A stretch of 64,000 bases of DNA from Aquila chrysaetos chrysaetos. Taxonomy: Eukaryota; Chordata; Aves; Accipitriformes; Accipitridae. Of this stretch, positions 9,340 through 21,830 are shown piece by piece; position 1 is the first letter of the stretch; the number at the start of each line of letters is the position of its first letter. Made by a program: the position numbers and the translations under genes. The notes beneath the pieces were generated by a model. The model searched no databases, had not been told where the DNA came from, and saw only the letters and a program-made list of their open reading frames with translations. The stretch lies in the NCBI RefSeq assembly GCF_900496995.4, contig NC_044005.1, positions 18,729,363-18,793,362 on the forward strand, given 5' to 3'.

Positions 9340-9812
9340 AAACAAATCCAAACCATTCTTATATCCAATCCAAATCTACCCTCTTTCAGTTTAAAACTGT
9401 TGCCCCTTGTCCTGTCACTACAGGTCTTGGTAAAAAAACCTTTCTCTGTCTTTATATATTGGAAGGCCACAATAAGGTCTCCCCGGAGCCTTCTCTTCTC
9501 CAGGCTGAACAACCCCAACTCTCTCAGGCTTTCCTGATAGATAAGGTGTTCCATCTCTCTGATCATTTTTGTGTCCCTCCTCTGGACCTGCTCCAACAGG
9601 TCCACGTCTTTCCTGTGCTGAGGACTCCAGAGCTGGATGCAGTACTCCAGGTGGGGTCTCACCAGAGCAGAGCAGAGGGGCAGAACCACTTTCTTTGACC
9701 TGCTGGCCACGCTTCTTTTGATGCAGCCCAGGATACGATTGACATTTAGAGCCTGGGTCTCCTGTGGGCTCAGCACCGTTGAAGGCTGTCTCAGACCTGC
9801 ATGGACAAGTCA
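9340..9812 (-). mobile_element. CR1 LINE fragment (ORF2 C-terminal part)
   Basis: The minus strand encodes a degraded CR1 reverse-transcriptase C-terminus: [52 protein letters not shown]. Similarity ends after GRFGLDIR, so the usual 3' end with its short terminal repeat is missing, and the 5' side is truncated as well. It lies in the RIN3 intron between exons G and H, in the sense orientation. Confidence 0.92.
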
Positions 9813-10129
9813 CCCTCTCCTCCCTCCATCTCTATCAACTAGACAGGGAGCCCAGGCATTTGGCTGAGAGTAATTCCTGGACTGTTTGGAGTTGCGGGAT
9901 AAAACTTGGTAAAGCAGAGAAACAGGGGATAGAGCAATGAAAGCCTGCAGCCAGTCCTTTTCCCTCAGGAACTCCCCGACTGCTGTAGCGTTGGCCGCAG
10001 CAGGTAATAAATAACGAGCTGCGGCAGCCAGGGAAGCAGCTGGGCCATCATAAGAACAGGCTTCACCAACAGAGATGATAAGAGGACAGAGCTGACTATG
10101 AGGAAGCTGCTGCTTTGGTTGTGGGGCAG

Positions 10130-10530
10130 CCCCCATGTCAGGGCACGGCCCCAGCGCCAGGTTAATTAAAACGGCTCGTTTTCCCAGCTGCCCCCCCCCC
10201 GCCGGCTCAGCTCCGCTGATGAGCCAGAGGCTCCGGCCAGAGTCTCCTCCGAAGGGAGGGAAGGAGCCAGCCTGCGGAGCTGCTCCAGCCGCAGCACAGC
10301 GTCCCAGAGGCAGCGGGGACGAGGACGCGGCCCCGGGGCCTCCAGGCGAGAGCCTGCCTGGCGTGAAGCGGGCGAGGGGCCAGGCCGCGGCGGGGGCCGG
10401 CAGTGCCCGCCTCGCCTGCAAGGCCCCGTGCCGGGAGAGGTCCGCCGCCCAGGCCCCAGCGTGATCCCTCATCCTGCTCCCCTCGCCCCGGGTGCCAGGA
10501 AAACGGAGAAATAAAAATCGCCCCTCAGCT
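10130..10530. promoter_or_regulatory. Intragenic CpG island
   Basis: About 30 CpG dinucleotides occur in roughly 340 bp at about 70% GC, in contrast to CpG-poor surroundings. It lies inside the RIN3 intron between exons G and H, far from the expected promoter. It includes a C10 run near 10,191-10,200. It could be an alternative promoter, an enhancer or an orphan CpG island. Open frames across it (one of 262 codons on the minus strand) look like GC-driven chance frames. Confidence 0.65.
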
Positions 10531-12705
10531 GGGCGGAGCTCCCCGTTTTTAATAAGTTTCATAATAATTGCAGTTGCCTCTAGATGGCACTTCCACATCA
10601 GCCAAACCTCGCACCAGCCTGCCTGCGGTTTCGTAGCCCTTCCTCGGGCCCGATGAGCTCCACAGCCATTGCAGCTGGTTGCGTAAGCAGTGGCTAAGAC
10701 AGCATTTTATTTAAGAGCGGTATTTTTAGAGCACCATTAAAGTTTGGTGTAGCAGAGGAGGGACCAAGACATTGCCATTTGACTTTCTGTACTTGGGTGG
10801 ATCCGATGAGGAATGTCTCATAGCTACGCAGGTCTGCACACACCAAAAATACTCTCTTTTTCTTTACTGTCTCCCACAAAGTGCGGCTGAGAACAGGCTA
10901 ACAAGCCTTCAAGTGCCAGTTTTCCCATATTAAGTATAGTTGCTACCCTCCCTTGTCTGTCATTCAGTATTTCTCCTGCTCTGGCAGAGTCAGGGGTGCC
11001 AGTGATGGGACCTGCGACCTGGTGTATCCCTTCCTCAGAATCCAGGGAGGAAGATCTCCCAGTCCCCCACAACAGGAATTCATTACATCTTCATTAAGAA
11101 TTAATTTTTCTTCCACTTTATGGTATCTTCATTTCCACACAGTCATTCCCCATCATCTGTCCTTGCCTTTGCCCCAGTAGTCAACATCACTGTTGTTATA
11201 AAATTCATTCAAAGTAAATTTTTAATTTGGAGGCCAGATTTAAATGATTTTGTGCATTGACCTGATGAAATTTCAGTTTTCTCACTTCTGCTTTCCTTTT
11301 TTTTTTCTTTTATTTCTGTGCCTGAATTACCTTTTGCCGTTCAACTTTGAAAGGCCTAACTCAAATTGACTTTTGCCAGTTCCCATTTTAGCCCTGTGCT
11401 TCACAATCTCAGACCTGTCTTCACTGACACGTTCTTTTTTTTTCTGTTCCTTGTATCTGGAGTTACTCCCGGTCTCCTTTCTGATATGGTTATTTAGCCA
11501 GTTTGATCTGGAACTCCCTTGCAAAATTTTTTCCCTTTGACTGGAGTACACATTTCACACAGTCTTTGCATCTTTGACTTAAGAGAATTTCCAGCCAGTT
11601 TTGCCTTCGATAGCCTGAGCTCCCCAATCCTGCTGACTTTAGTAACCAGCCTGGTGGTGTGCCCTTTTGAAATTAAGAACCTGTGGGCAGCGTAGTCACC
11701 AAAACCAGCTTAGTTATGTCAGCAAAATGCTGTGCTTAGGCTAACATTTTTTTCTGCTAACAATTCTTTTCAGCAGAAAAATTAGCTTGTGCAAAAAGCC
11801 CTCACTAATATGATTGTGTTGATACTGCTCATTCTGTTAGTACTTACTTTTGCAAACCTCTGCACTGTGCTGGGATGACATGCTCTTAGTTACAGACTTA
11901 CACCTCCATTTAATATAAATAAAATTAGTCTGCTGTTGTTCATCCAGGACTCCTTCCTAGAACCTCAGTACTTACCAAAACAAAGTCTAAAATAAACCCC
12001 ATTTTATTGGTTTAGTGACTACTTGGTGAAAAATGATCTCTGTTCCTAATTCAGAATGCATAACCCTGTCACTGTTACTAGCATTTGCTTCTCAAGCTAT
12101 ATTTAAGAAACTAAAGGCCCACAGTTCCCTGGGTTGTTTATCCCTCTAATAGCAGAGGTCTTCATTCACACCCAAACCCAGTATTCCTCTCTAACCCGAC
12201 TTTCCTTTCTCTGCCTTGCTATGATACTCAGCCAGAGAACATTGTCAAAGGGGTCACTCAAATTTAGGAGTAGAGTGAACATGAGAATGATGTATGGCCA
12301 CAGGCATAAAATGCAGTTTAAGAAATATCCTCCTTTCTCATTGGAATAAATAAAAGTGCCCACACAATGGATTGCAGCAGCAGTTTAATTTTAGGTAAAG
12401 ACCTTTTAACTTTTCAGCCTTTGGGCCAAGGAACACTAGATGTCTCTGTTTAGGTTACTAATCCAGCAACTCAGTTCTCATTTATTCTGTGTCCCTGCCT
12501 TTCTAGCTGGTGTCTAAGGGCACTGCACTGCTAAAAACAGTTAAAGTGTTTGACAATAATTTTAGAGCCTCAGATTTGAAAAGCTTGGCCAAAGCTTATC
12601 CACAAAGCCTAGCCAAAGCCTTGCTGCCCCACTTTCACAAACATTGAAGAGAGATAAGTAATGATTTCCAAAGTGAATATCCCAGGAGCAAACACTGTAC
12701 TCTAC
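10531..12705. other. RIN3 intron G-H, remaining part
   Basis: Ordinary AT-richer intron sequence. I see no gene, RNA or repeat family between the CpG island and exon G. Confidence 0.5.
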
Positions 12706-12837
12706 CTTCCCCTAGCTGCAGAGCAGGGTCCATGAGCTCCATCATATATTCCACATTGAGAAGGACTTCAGTCAAGTTGCTGCGGGCCAACACATACATG
12801 AGCACAGGGAGGAAGTCATCTGCACCGTATGGTTTCC
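12706..12837 (-). CDS. RIN3: RIN3 exon G: core of the VPS9 exchange domain
   Basis: A 132-nt exon encoding visible residues 752-795. The acceptor is ctttgcttag and the donor is gtagag. It carries the VPS9 signature YGADDFLPVLMYVLARSNL followed by NVEYMMELMDPALQLGEG. The aspartate in ADDFLP is the residue that in Rabex-5 (Asp313) helps displace the nucleotide from Rab5. Both catalytic positions are intact, so the domain should be active. The wording of this block is close to mammalian RIN3 and clearly different from RIN2. Confidence 0.96.
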
Positions 12838-15800
12838 CTAAGCAAAGAGAAAGACAGAGTGGTCCCAATAAACTCACCACAAAGACACGTTCCCACACAA
12901 GAGTGACAGCTTCTCACCCAGCACGTCCTTTGCAGACTTTAGCTTATGTTATTTGAAGAGTTAAAGCTTGAAAGGACCAGCAAAGAAAAAAAATGCTGAA
13001 AAGGGGAAAGTTAGTTCTCTTAAAAAGTAAGTAAATTTGCTTCAAGCCCAAAATATGAGCTTGAAAATTTTCAGTGAGCTCCATTTCTGCCATTCTTTAT
13101 TAACTGGAAAAAGAAACTTAAACTTTATGGATCACAGACAAGGGACAATCCTTGAAGACTGCAAAGGCTGCCAGCTTGGCCCTCTGATTTGACACTGCCA
13201 TCAAGACTGCAATTCACTTTTTCAATATTAGCAGCAAAGTTGTCTACATGCATTAGGGGTATTTATTCTCTTAGGTTCGCTCTATGTTTGGAACTAAAGA
13301 GCAGAAAAATGGAATTTGAGATAGTGGGGTTTGGGACTGAGGACTTCTGTGTTTATGTTCCTTCAGAAGGCAAAACATAGCACTACATGTTCCTAATTAA
13401 AACAGTCTCCCAAGAGCTAGGATCTAAGAGAAAGCATCTTTTCAGCCATGGTGTCTAGCTAAGAAAACAAAAGCCTTTCATGCTGGACTTTTAGACGAGG
13501 TTTTGGACTTGGTGTGCAGCAGGTGCTACAGGAACAGATCCTCATGGGCTCAAGATTTCCTGTGCTTAAAACATTCATATCAACAAAGTCAACAAAGTGA
13601 TCTTATATATAATCTGTAAAAGCTCTTTGGGATCTCTGAGGGCAAAAAAGTGTACATGTTAACAGTCATCATTATAAATAATTACTACTTAAAATAGAAT
13701 CCAAACTGAAGCTTCACTGCATAAATGGCAAAGAACACAAGGATAACTTTTCTTATTTGAAAGATGCTTTCACTTTCTACCAACATGTCATAAATTCATC
13801 ATGGACAACCCATAATAACAAGTTGCTTAACAGGCCTATCTTTCCAACATTCAGGGTTGACCATTCCTCTTAGCCTAAGCCCAGACTGCTTTCATTCTGA
13901 ATGTCCTCCTTCAGATGGAGGGCAGTTTTCCTCACCTGAGCACTTGGATGTGTTCGTTTCATGGGCCATGTTTGTCTCACTTGAGAACCATTTGTCTCAC
14001 CTCACAGAATCAAAGCTACCCTTGATGTAGCTTCAGTGAAATTATGCCCTAGACATTTTTGGCCCATAGGCCACATGCCTGTCCATGGTAGGGCATAAAT
14101 TCCTATTTCTCAAATGTTCCCACTGACTTATTTCAAATCTTTGCCATGAGTCAGCTTTCCTTTTTTTGTCATTCATAGCTGACGCAGATTCTCCACTGGC
14201 AAAGAAAGATACTCTTCTGAAGCCTCAAATAAACATGAGCTTAGCCCCTGATTAAAAAAAAAAAAAAGGATGACTTTAAAATAAACCCAGTAATATATCT
14301 AGTGAACAGAGAGTTGATCCAGTTAAAACAAAGTGTTGGAGGATGAGAGACTGTGAGGGCTGTAATTCAGTCTGTTTCTAACAGAGTCCGCACACACCAC
14401 AACATAGATAATTTATTTAATGAAAGTTGGATTAACGCTTTCAATTCTGTTTGCTTTATTATGGCTGCCTTTAGTTAAATGACACAGCCTTAGGTCTTCA
14501 ACCAAACTATAAAAGGACCATACTGTTTCATTAACATCTGGATGGACATTTTGTTTGTCTGTTGTTGCCTTCGCTTATGTCTCTGAAGAGACATAAGCTC
14601 TGTGAAGGGTCCAATTAATTACTGTCATATATATTACCTTAATACAAGCAGCTTAGTATTAGAGCTATTTAATATTGTCTAGCATAAAAAGATGACACAA
14701 CTGAGATATGAAAATGTACTAGAAGAACTGCACAGAGAAAAGCCCTATTATCCTTTTGACCTGAGTAAATCAGATGCCAACAGAGTTAGTTCTGTATAAA
14801 ACTAGTGTAAAGGAAGATGAAGTACCAAAGAGCTTGCTAGGTTCATTTTTTTCCCTTCTTTAAAAACTTTTTGTTTATGATGTAGTAGTTACTGACCAGT
14901 GGCATGGATTGGGTGCTTCTGATTTCCTGAAAGCCAAGGGATTTCCTGAAGGCCAAGGGTTTTCCAGTGCAACACCAACAGCAAAATTTTCTCTTCCCTA
15001 CCACTTCATTTTCATGACCAATCCATGTTGTGTCTGCTAGGGCATCCAAGAAAATTGCTACTTCACAACATGAATTCCTATCCACTGGAAAAAAAATGCT
15101 GTTTTTTTTTTATATAAAATGTCACCAAGAGAGATCACCAACCAGCCAACGCACTGACCAACCAATACAGAGTGGAAACAGAAACTTGGAACAATTCCAT
15201 GTTCCCAGCCATCAACTTCTAGCGCCAACTGAAATGGAAGTTAGAGGACACTTTTCAAGAACTCCTACAGAATATCTCTATTTCTTTTTTATTGGCTGAG
15301 AAGTGGTTGTATATACAAGCGGGCACCAAGTCAATTACTTTTCACTGCTGTCTATCTCATTTCTATAAGCTGATTTAGCTACTCTGCCTACCAGCCCTTG
15401 TTATACACCTTTGTCAACTTTAAGATTTCATAGAAATATTTTGGACTCCCAGCTGTTTATATGGCTTAAATACAAAAATCTGATATACAGTTTCTTTTTG
15501 ATTACTAAACTCAGAGTATGGATGTCTGACTGCAATAATGGAAAGAGTACTCATTCTCCATATGCTGTATGCTCGTAACCTGCATAAATTACTAGACATC
15601 ATTTTAATCCACTTGTGGGAATATGAAGCCTGATTCATAGATACCCACATCTGTAGCTAAAGCTGGAGTCAGCAGCAGCTATAGGTGTCAACAAGAGAAA
15701 AGCAAAGCTAATCATCAGGGATCTCTCTCTGACTCCATGTGTTGCCACAAACTTCCAGTGTTGCCTAGGGCAGGTCAGGCATGGTATATTGTGCCTACTC

Positions 15801-18800
15801 CTTATAGGCATCACAACAGCTTCTCTCTACTGACTGCACATGGAGCCAAGGACAGGCACCTGAGAGGGCAGGACTCTGAACCTCCCCTTGTTCTCCTGGC
15901 CTTGGATGTCACAGCAAGCACAGGGACTAGCTCAGACATGTACAGCCATCAGACCAAGTACGGCCCCGAGACACCCTGTATCTCAGTCCATCCATGGGGA
16001 TAATAGGTGCTGTCAGCAACTCAAATATGACCAGAAGCAGGAGGCACAAAGATACATGAAACAGTGCCTGTGAACCAAGACACCTGAGAGGTTGGTGCTG
16101 CTCAGCATCCTGCAACCCACATGCTCCCTGTGCCATGAAAGGCACCAGGGCACTAACCAGAGTCCATCTGGGGGCTGCAGCAGGCATGTTCTCTGCAGGC
16201 TGCTGCCTCCTCAGCTCCACTTTTAATCTGGACCAGAGCCAAGGTCCCAGACCTGCATGTCTAGTGCAATCTGTGGTCTCTCACAGAGGGGGTATGTTTG
16301 CAGCTGACAAGAGTTAAATCTAGCTCTGATCCTGCCACTGGTCTCAGTGACACTGGGACTGAGTTTGCTTGTTTAAGGTGGTGTTGTCCTACTCCAGATA
16401 TGACTTGCTTGCTTTATTTCCCCCTCTTCCCTGCAGGATCAGGAAACATTTATTTCATAAATATCTGTAAGAAGCTTAAAATAAGCCTTCTCTTCTGCCA
16501 CAAACTCATCCTATTATGTTTATAGCAAAGCAAATACAACGTCAGCTCCTGGCTGGGATGCAGAGCTTGAATGGAACGGGTATTAATTAAATACATGATT
16601 TAAAGCAACTGGAATTCTGCCCAAGCCTCCATAAAGAAATTACAGCCTATTTTAACACATTCATGGACTTTTTTTCCCTCCATGTATATTCTAACAACCA
16701 GCAGACAGTGATGATGCTCTGCATCTTGCTCTAATATTTTACAAACACTGGAATGATGTCTAGCAGCAGCTCTCCAGGAAATATGAATTTTAGCCTCAGT
16801 TTATAGCTGGGAAACCTGAGGTACACAAAGGTTAACTGAGATTTGTTCCGGATCATAAGAAAAGATTGTGACCATCCTTCAACTCCCTAGCATTTTGCTG
16901 TCTCTTGTCCATCCCATACTACTTCAGCAAGGTTTAATTTATGGTATAGTTGAATTAAGAGAGTTAATACATGCAGGCTGCATGAATCCATTTCAGAAAC
17001 ATATGTTTTACAGATCAGAGGAATTTGTTCCCCTAGAAAAATCTGAACTGGCTCTTTAATTCAAATGTAGCAATTGTGCTAGCCAGAAAAAAGATACAAT
17101 CTCTAGTCCATCAGCCTTCATTAATAGTAACCTAAATGCAAATATCCTCAAATATCTTATCCTAAAGATAACAAAGCAAAACTGTTACATATAGCTTTAT
17201 TTTCCTTCTCAGAAGTGAGCAGTGTGGTGGGATTGCTCTGACTTAGTTTTAGGAACTTCTAGCATTAGTTCTACTCCGGCTGCTGAAGTATTTGAGGCCA
17301 ATTTCCTTTTCCCAGGCTCGGCTATCCCACTGAAGACACACTGCTTCATGTCCATGCCTTTGTCAACTGCAAAGCCATATAGGAGTGCATCAAGGCAACT
17401 AATATTCAGCTGCTCAGTTCTATAGGGGATGACAAACTTCATCCTAAAAGCTAGGGAAGAGAAAGATTCCAATGGAATATATATCCTATCTTTCCTCTTC
17501 TTCCAAAAGCACACTATGCATTAGCCATGCAAAACTATGCAATAGAAATTATTAAATCAGATGGTTTAGGGCCAATCACCTAGCCAACTCCATCACTAGT
17601 ACAGCACTGTTTTTGAACTATATACTTTAGCTCCCTGTGCAGATCAAAAAAGAAGCTTCATAACCTTAGGGAGGCCACAAGTTAAAAATGTTGCAGTAAG
17701 AAAATTGTTCCTCTGTTCATTCTTCTTGAATCTCCTTTGAAAGCAGTCTCCCCATCTTTCAAACTTCCAACTTAAGCTTAGAGCCTTTCCATGCCTGATT
17801 TTCCCCACTCATGGGCTGACCAAGCTTGGCCTGTTTGTCTTGCACGGTATTTCTTCATAACCCAATGCCTACTGTTCCACTATTTTTGCTTTTCCATCAG
17901 TTCTCTTCCACAGAGCAGGAGCTCCCAGGTAGCACAAGGCTGGGAGCTCCAGGCTCACCACTGCCAGTACACACCACACATACTGCATATTTGCATCTTG
18001 TTTATCACTCCACAGGTGTCACTTGTGTTTTTGATAGAGTGAAAAGCAGAGATTCTCATTCTATGCCTACCACACAATATGCCTTTGACATTTTGTCTGA
18101 GTAAAGGTATTTCTGAAAGATAAATAATAAGCTGTTTTTTCTACATAAGATTATAGTGCTTCTATATAAATGACATATGTGCCCAACTCTCCCTGTGGGT
18201 ATTGGGGCATGCCTTCCAAATGTAGGAGCAGTCAGAGAGTTGGGAGCTTACAGCTGCCTGTGAGTCCTGCCTCTTACTTTTCTAGTGCACAGATAAAAAT
18301 AATGCCAGCCAGTTTGCAGGGGAGGAGTTGGGTGGGTTTCCAAACTCTACTTCTTTTCTTCTTTTAATGCGTGTTATTCTTACTAACTACTCCTAGTATT
18401 TTTAGAAGGCAGGTTACATATTTTTTGATCATAGGTTACATTCTTGGAGGCATATGTTGCTGTTATTTAAGTTTGCACAGAATTCAGAAAAGCTCAGTGA
18501 GACACCACAATGCTATCATAATTGCCCCTTTGGGGACAATTCACTTACTAATACCACTGCCTACACTGTACCTGTGAACATCTGAACCAGTACCTCTAAA
18601 CTCCTTTTATAGCCAGTGATGAACTAATCAATATCATCAGTGGAGTTTGTCATGAGTCATTTCACCCTAAAACAGACACCTACATGTAGCCAGATGAATC
18701 AACTGAACACCATCGACTAAGTCCCCGTTGTCTATAATGAGAAGCTAGTCATGACACCCATCTGTGGCCACCTACAGCTAGATGTAGCTGTAGATGAGTC

Positions 18801-21521
18801 CTACTTCAACATAGATCTGTATCTTGTAGTTGTACTCAGAGGTCTGTTGGGAGAAAGGTATATTGACAAAGCCTGTGAACTCATCTTCCTGATTCCTTGT
18901 GATGAATCAGATCCACAAGTTGATGGCCTTCAACTTGAGGAAGAAACGTTAGTTTAAACCAGCTGAGGGTCTGACCCATTCAGTTAATTGTCTAAGTATC
19001 AGGGGGTTCAACCACAACCAATTTTTCAGACACATTTTGTCATGTAGTATGAATTGCAACCAAACCAGAGAACTCCTCCTTAAAATGGCCCAATATACAT
19101 GCAGTCAGTCAAGGCTGACTTCAAAGTTTCATGACTCTTTCAGCAGTGCAAAGATGGGCACTACCACAGGCACAGATGTTCCTGAGTAAGCCTACCCCTA
19201 GTGTTAAAGAAAACTTGGTACCTGTCTGGACACCCTGGCCAAACCTGGACTGCTGTACATGGGTCTCAACATGTTAAAAAACTTGTGTTTTCATGGAGGT
19301 CTGAAAAAAAAACGGTGCTTGATTTGGCAGTATTTGCACTTTTCTTTGAGATATGAAACCATATTCTCAGGTCAGCTTATCCTACAGTCAGCCTAAAGTG
19401 GATAAAGAACTGGCCTGAGCTACCAAATTGCAAATTAAACCAGACAACATAAATAGTTCCCATGTTACCGAACAGATAATTTTTCTGATAGAGGTAGACT
19501 GACTTTGGTCCTGCGGCAGAGGGAATGATTAGTTTTGTGTTCCACCTACTCTGATCTTGGAAGAGGAGGGAACTTACTAATTCAGCAGTGAGTAAAAGGA
19601 GCTAAAAGAAGAACAGACTATTGCACAGGAAGCTGAGCATGGCCTCTGCTCTTCCTGTGCAAAGAGCACTGTGCTGCCTCGGGGCTGGCAGAAAGCAAAA
19701 GGGGCCTGGGCCACTGCTCTCGAGAGAGCTCTCAGAGAGCAGGAGGCGAAGTCCTACCTGCTGAAAGCTGGTCTGAGCAGCCCGCAGCGTGCTCTTCTGC
19801 ACACCACCAGCTGGGAATTCCCTGTCAGAAAAATGTTTCTGTTTTCCGAATGTTTGTCTTTGCCAGGTGGAAAATCAACATGATCTGAGGTCAGTTCAGT
19901 CTGTTGAAGAAGATCTACACATTTCACTTCTAAGTGGGTCTACAGGACGTTTCACTTAATTTCTCTCCGAGTCCACTGTCTTCCAGGAGTTAGACTATAG
20001 CATTCTCCTCCCCTTAACCTCTTTTTCTGGTCTGAATTCATTGGGGCATATTTCCATAATGCCAGGCCAGTTTTTTTCTGACCAGGCCTTGATATGCATC
20101 ACTGATCATATATACTGGAGAGGGGACTGGACGCACAGGGGTGAAGTCAGCTTCTGACCTACACCCCACTTGCAGTACTACACAACGTGAGAAAACAGCT
20201 GAGCTGGCCGAAATGAAGTGCTTTGGTTAGCATAGCAAACCACAATGAAATTCTCTGATTTCATGAATGACAATCGTTTAAAACATGTAAGGTTTTTTTT
20301 AATTATTTACCTGGCATAAAATGACACAATGCATTTCCTGCAACAGAGAAATTCAAGCCCTGAGCTAACTGAGGTGTGACAGATAACATAATGTACCACC
20401 AGCATCGGAAGGAGACTGTGTCTCCTATGTGGGTTTTAATGAGGCATGCGAGTATTTGAGCTATACCAAATTTACTCTCAAACTTAACACAACTGCTTTA
20501 ACAAAGTTATAGCAAATTTCCCTGTATGTGTCCAAATCTTCTTATCATACGTGAAGACAGTCAGAAGTCCTATCCACCCTGCAGCTTAGGCTCTGCCCTG
20601 GGGTGGCTTCTTGCTCTGCTGTTAATGTGTCCAGACTGGTCATTGAACCTTGCTGCATACTGTCCAAGGGATGACCCCGAGGTGAGGCTCAGAAGGGACA
20701 CAACAATTCCTGTATGAGTACTCCAAAGCTGTTGTCAGTACAAAATAAAGCAGAACAGCTAAAAGTACCTTTGGAGATTGTGAGTTCTTGAACAACCTCA
20801 GGTTGTTGCAAATTAATATCTGGCTTCTCTCCAAATTTATGCATGGCTGGTCATCAGCTCACCAGTATACAAAGAAAACTCTTACACTGGCAAGGCAGAT
20901 TCCTGGAGGAAGGGGCTTCCTGGTCTATCTGCAAAAATGCATCCTGTCTGCAGGCCAACGGCTTAATGTGTGCATTTAGTGTTGGCCTGAGGCCCAAGTT
21001 ATATTTATAGTCAGAGCACGTACTTCCTCACACTGAAGAAGTGTAGTAGTGGCTTTTGGAATTTACTGGAGCATCAGGAATTAGTAACAAACAGTACTAG
21101 CATTTTGCGTCTCCTCCTCAGTTTAGGTAAAGGCCAAATCAAGAGACTTTTCCCAAAGACTCATTCTTAGAATTTACCATTAAGCTGCTACAAGCTGGGA
21201 CAGATCTCTGAGGATTTATGGAGAGCTGTGTGAAGACCTGTGCAAAAAGGACATTACCCATAAAATACACACTTAATGGATATCTGGTTTTTGGAGTTAT
21301 GGAGCTTAAAGTTAACCAGGTAACATCTTATACCTGTTATTAGTGCAGAGAACTTCACAGTCACTAACCAGCCCATTCTGAACACAACCTGTGGACAGCT
21401 GATACCAAACACACTGTTACCTCCAATTTGAATATTACCACATCAACTGTATCATAAACCCCGTTCCTTTGATACATGGAGAAGGACCAGTGAGGGATAC
21501 CATTTCGTAGGAGTGCTGTAC
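12838..21521. other. RIN3 intron F-G
   Basis: 8.7 kb with short A-runs (for example 14,253-14,267) and scattered chance frames of under 100 codons. The open stretch at 18,751-18,957 was examined and is not convincing. I see no gene, RNA or LINE fragment here. Confidence 0.5.
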
Positions 21522-21830
21522 CTGGGTTTCCCTGAGACATGGAGTCATAGATTAGTTTGCAGGACTTTAGCAAGATGGCAATCTTCTTTTCTGGGGAGTA
21601 GGCCTTGTGCATGGTTGTAAACTTGTGAAGGATCTTTTCCAGCACAACAGTTTCAGGCACACTGGTCGTGACACCTAGGTCAGTGGTAGTTGTGTTTTGT
21701 ATCACAAGTTGGTTCTCTTTTAGCTGCTGTAAAGATCCGTCTTTGTTGTGGATTTCTTTTAAGTAAGAATCAATGGCTTCTTTTAAAGGTTTCAGGACAC
21801 ATTTGTACAAAGCCGTCTCAGCAATCAATT
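21522..21830 (-). CDS. RIN3: RIN3 exon F: helical start of the VPS9 region
   Basis: A 309-nt exon encoding visible residues 649-751, acceptor cttctctatgcag. It reads ELIAETALYKCVLKPLKEAI, then KDGSLQQLKENQLVI, TTTDLGVTTSVPE and KAYSPEKKIAILLKSCKLIY, the helical bundle that packs against the VPS9 core in RIN proteins. The donor is gtacag, weaker than the others in this gene, but it is the only one that keeps the frame into exon G (...GNPG-KPYG). The stretch is close to mammalian RIN3. Confidence 0.95.

Noticed and set aside
9810-10598. 262-codon open frame on the minus strand
   Set aside because: It crosses the GC-rich CpG island and runs up to the CR1 fragment, shows no domain, and has a low-complexity alanine/proline/glycine composition typical of chance frames in GC-rich DNA.
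18670-18957. Coding-like stretch readable on both strands
   Set aside because: The minus reading has about four stops in 89 codons, the number expected at random, and neither strand matched a family I know.
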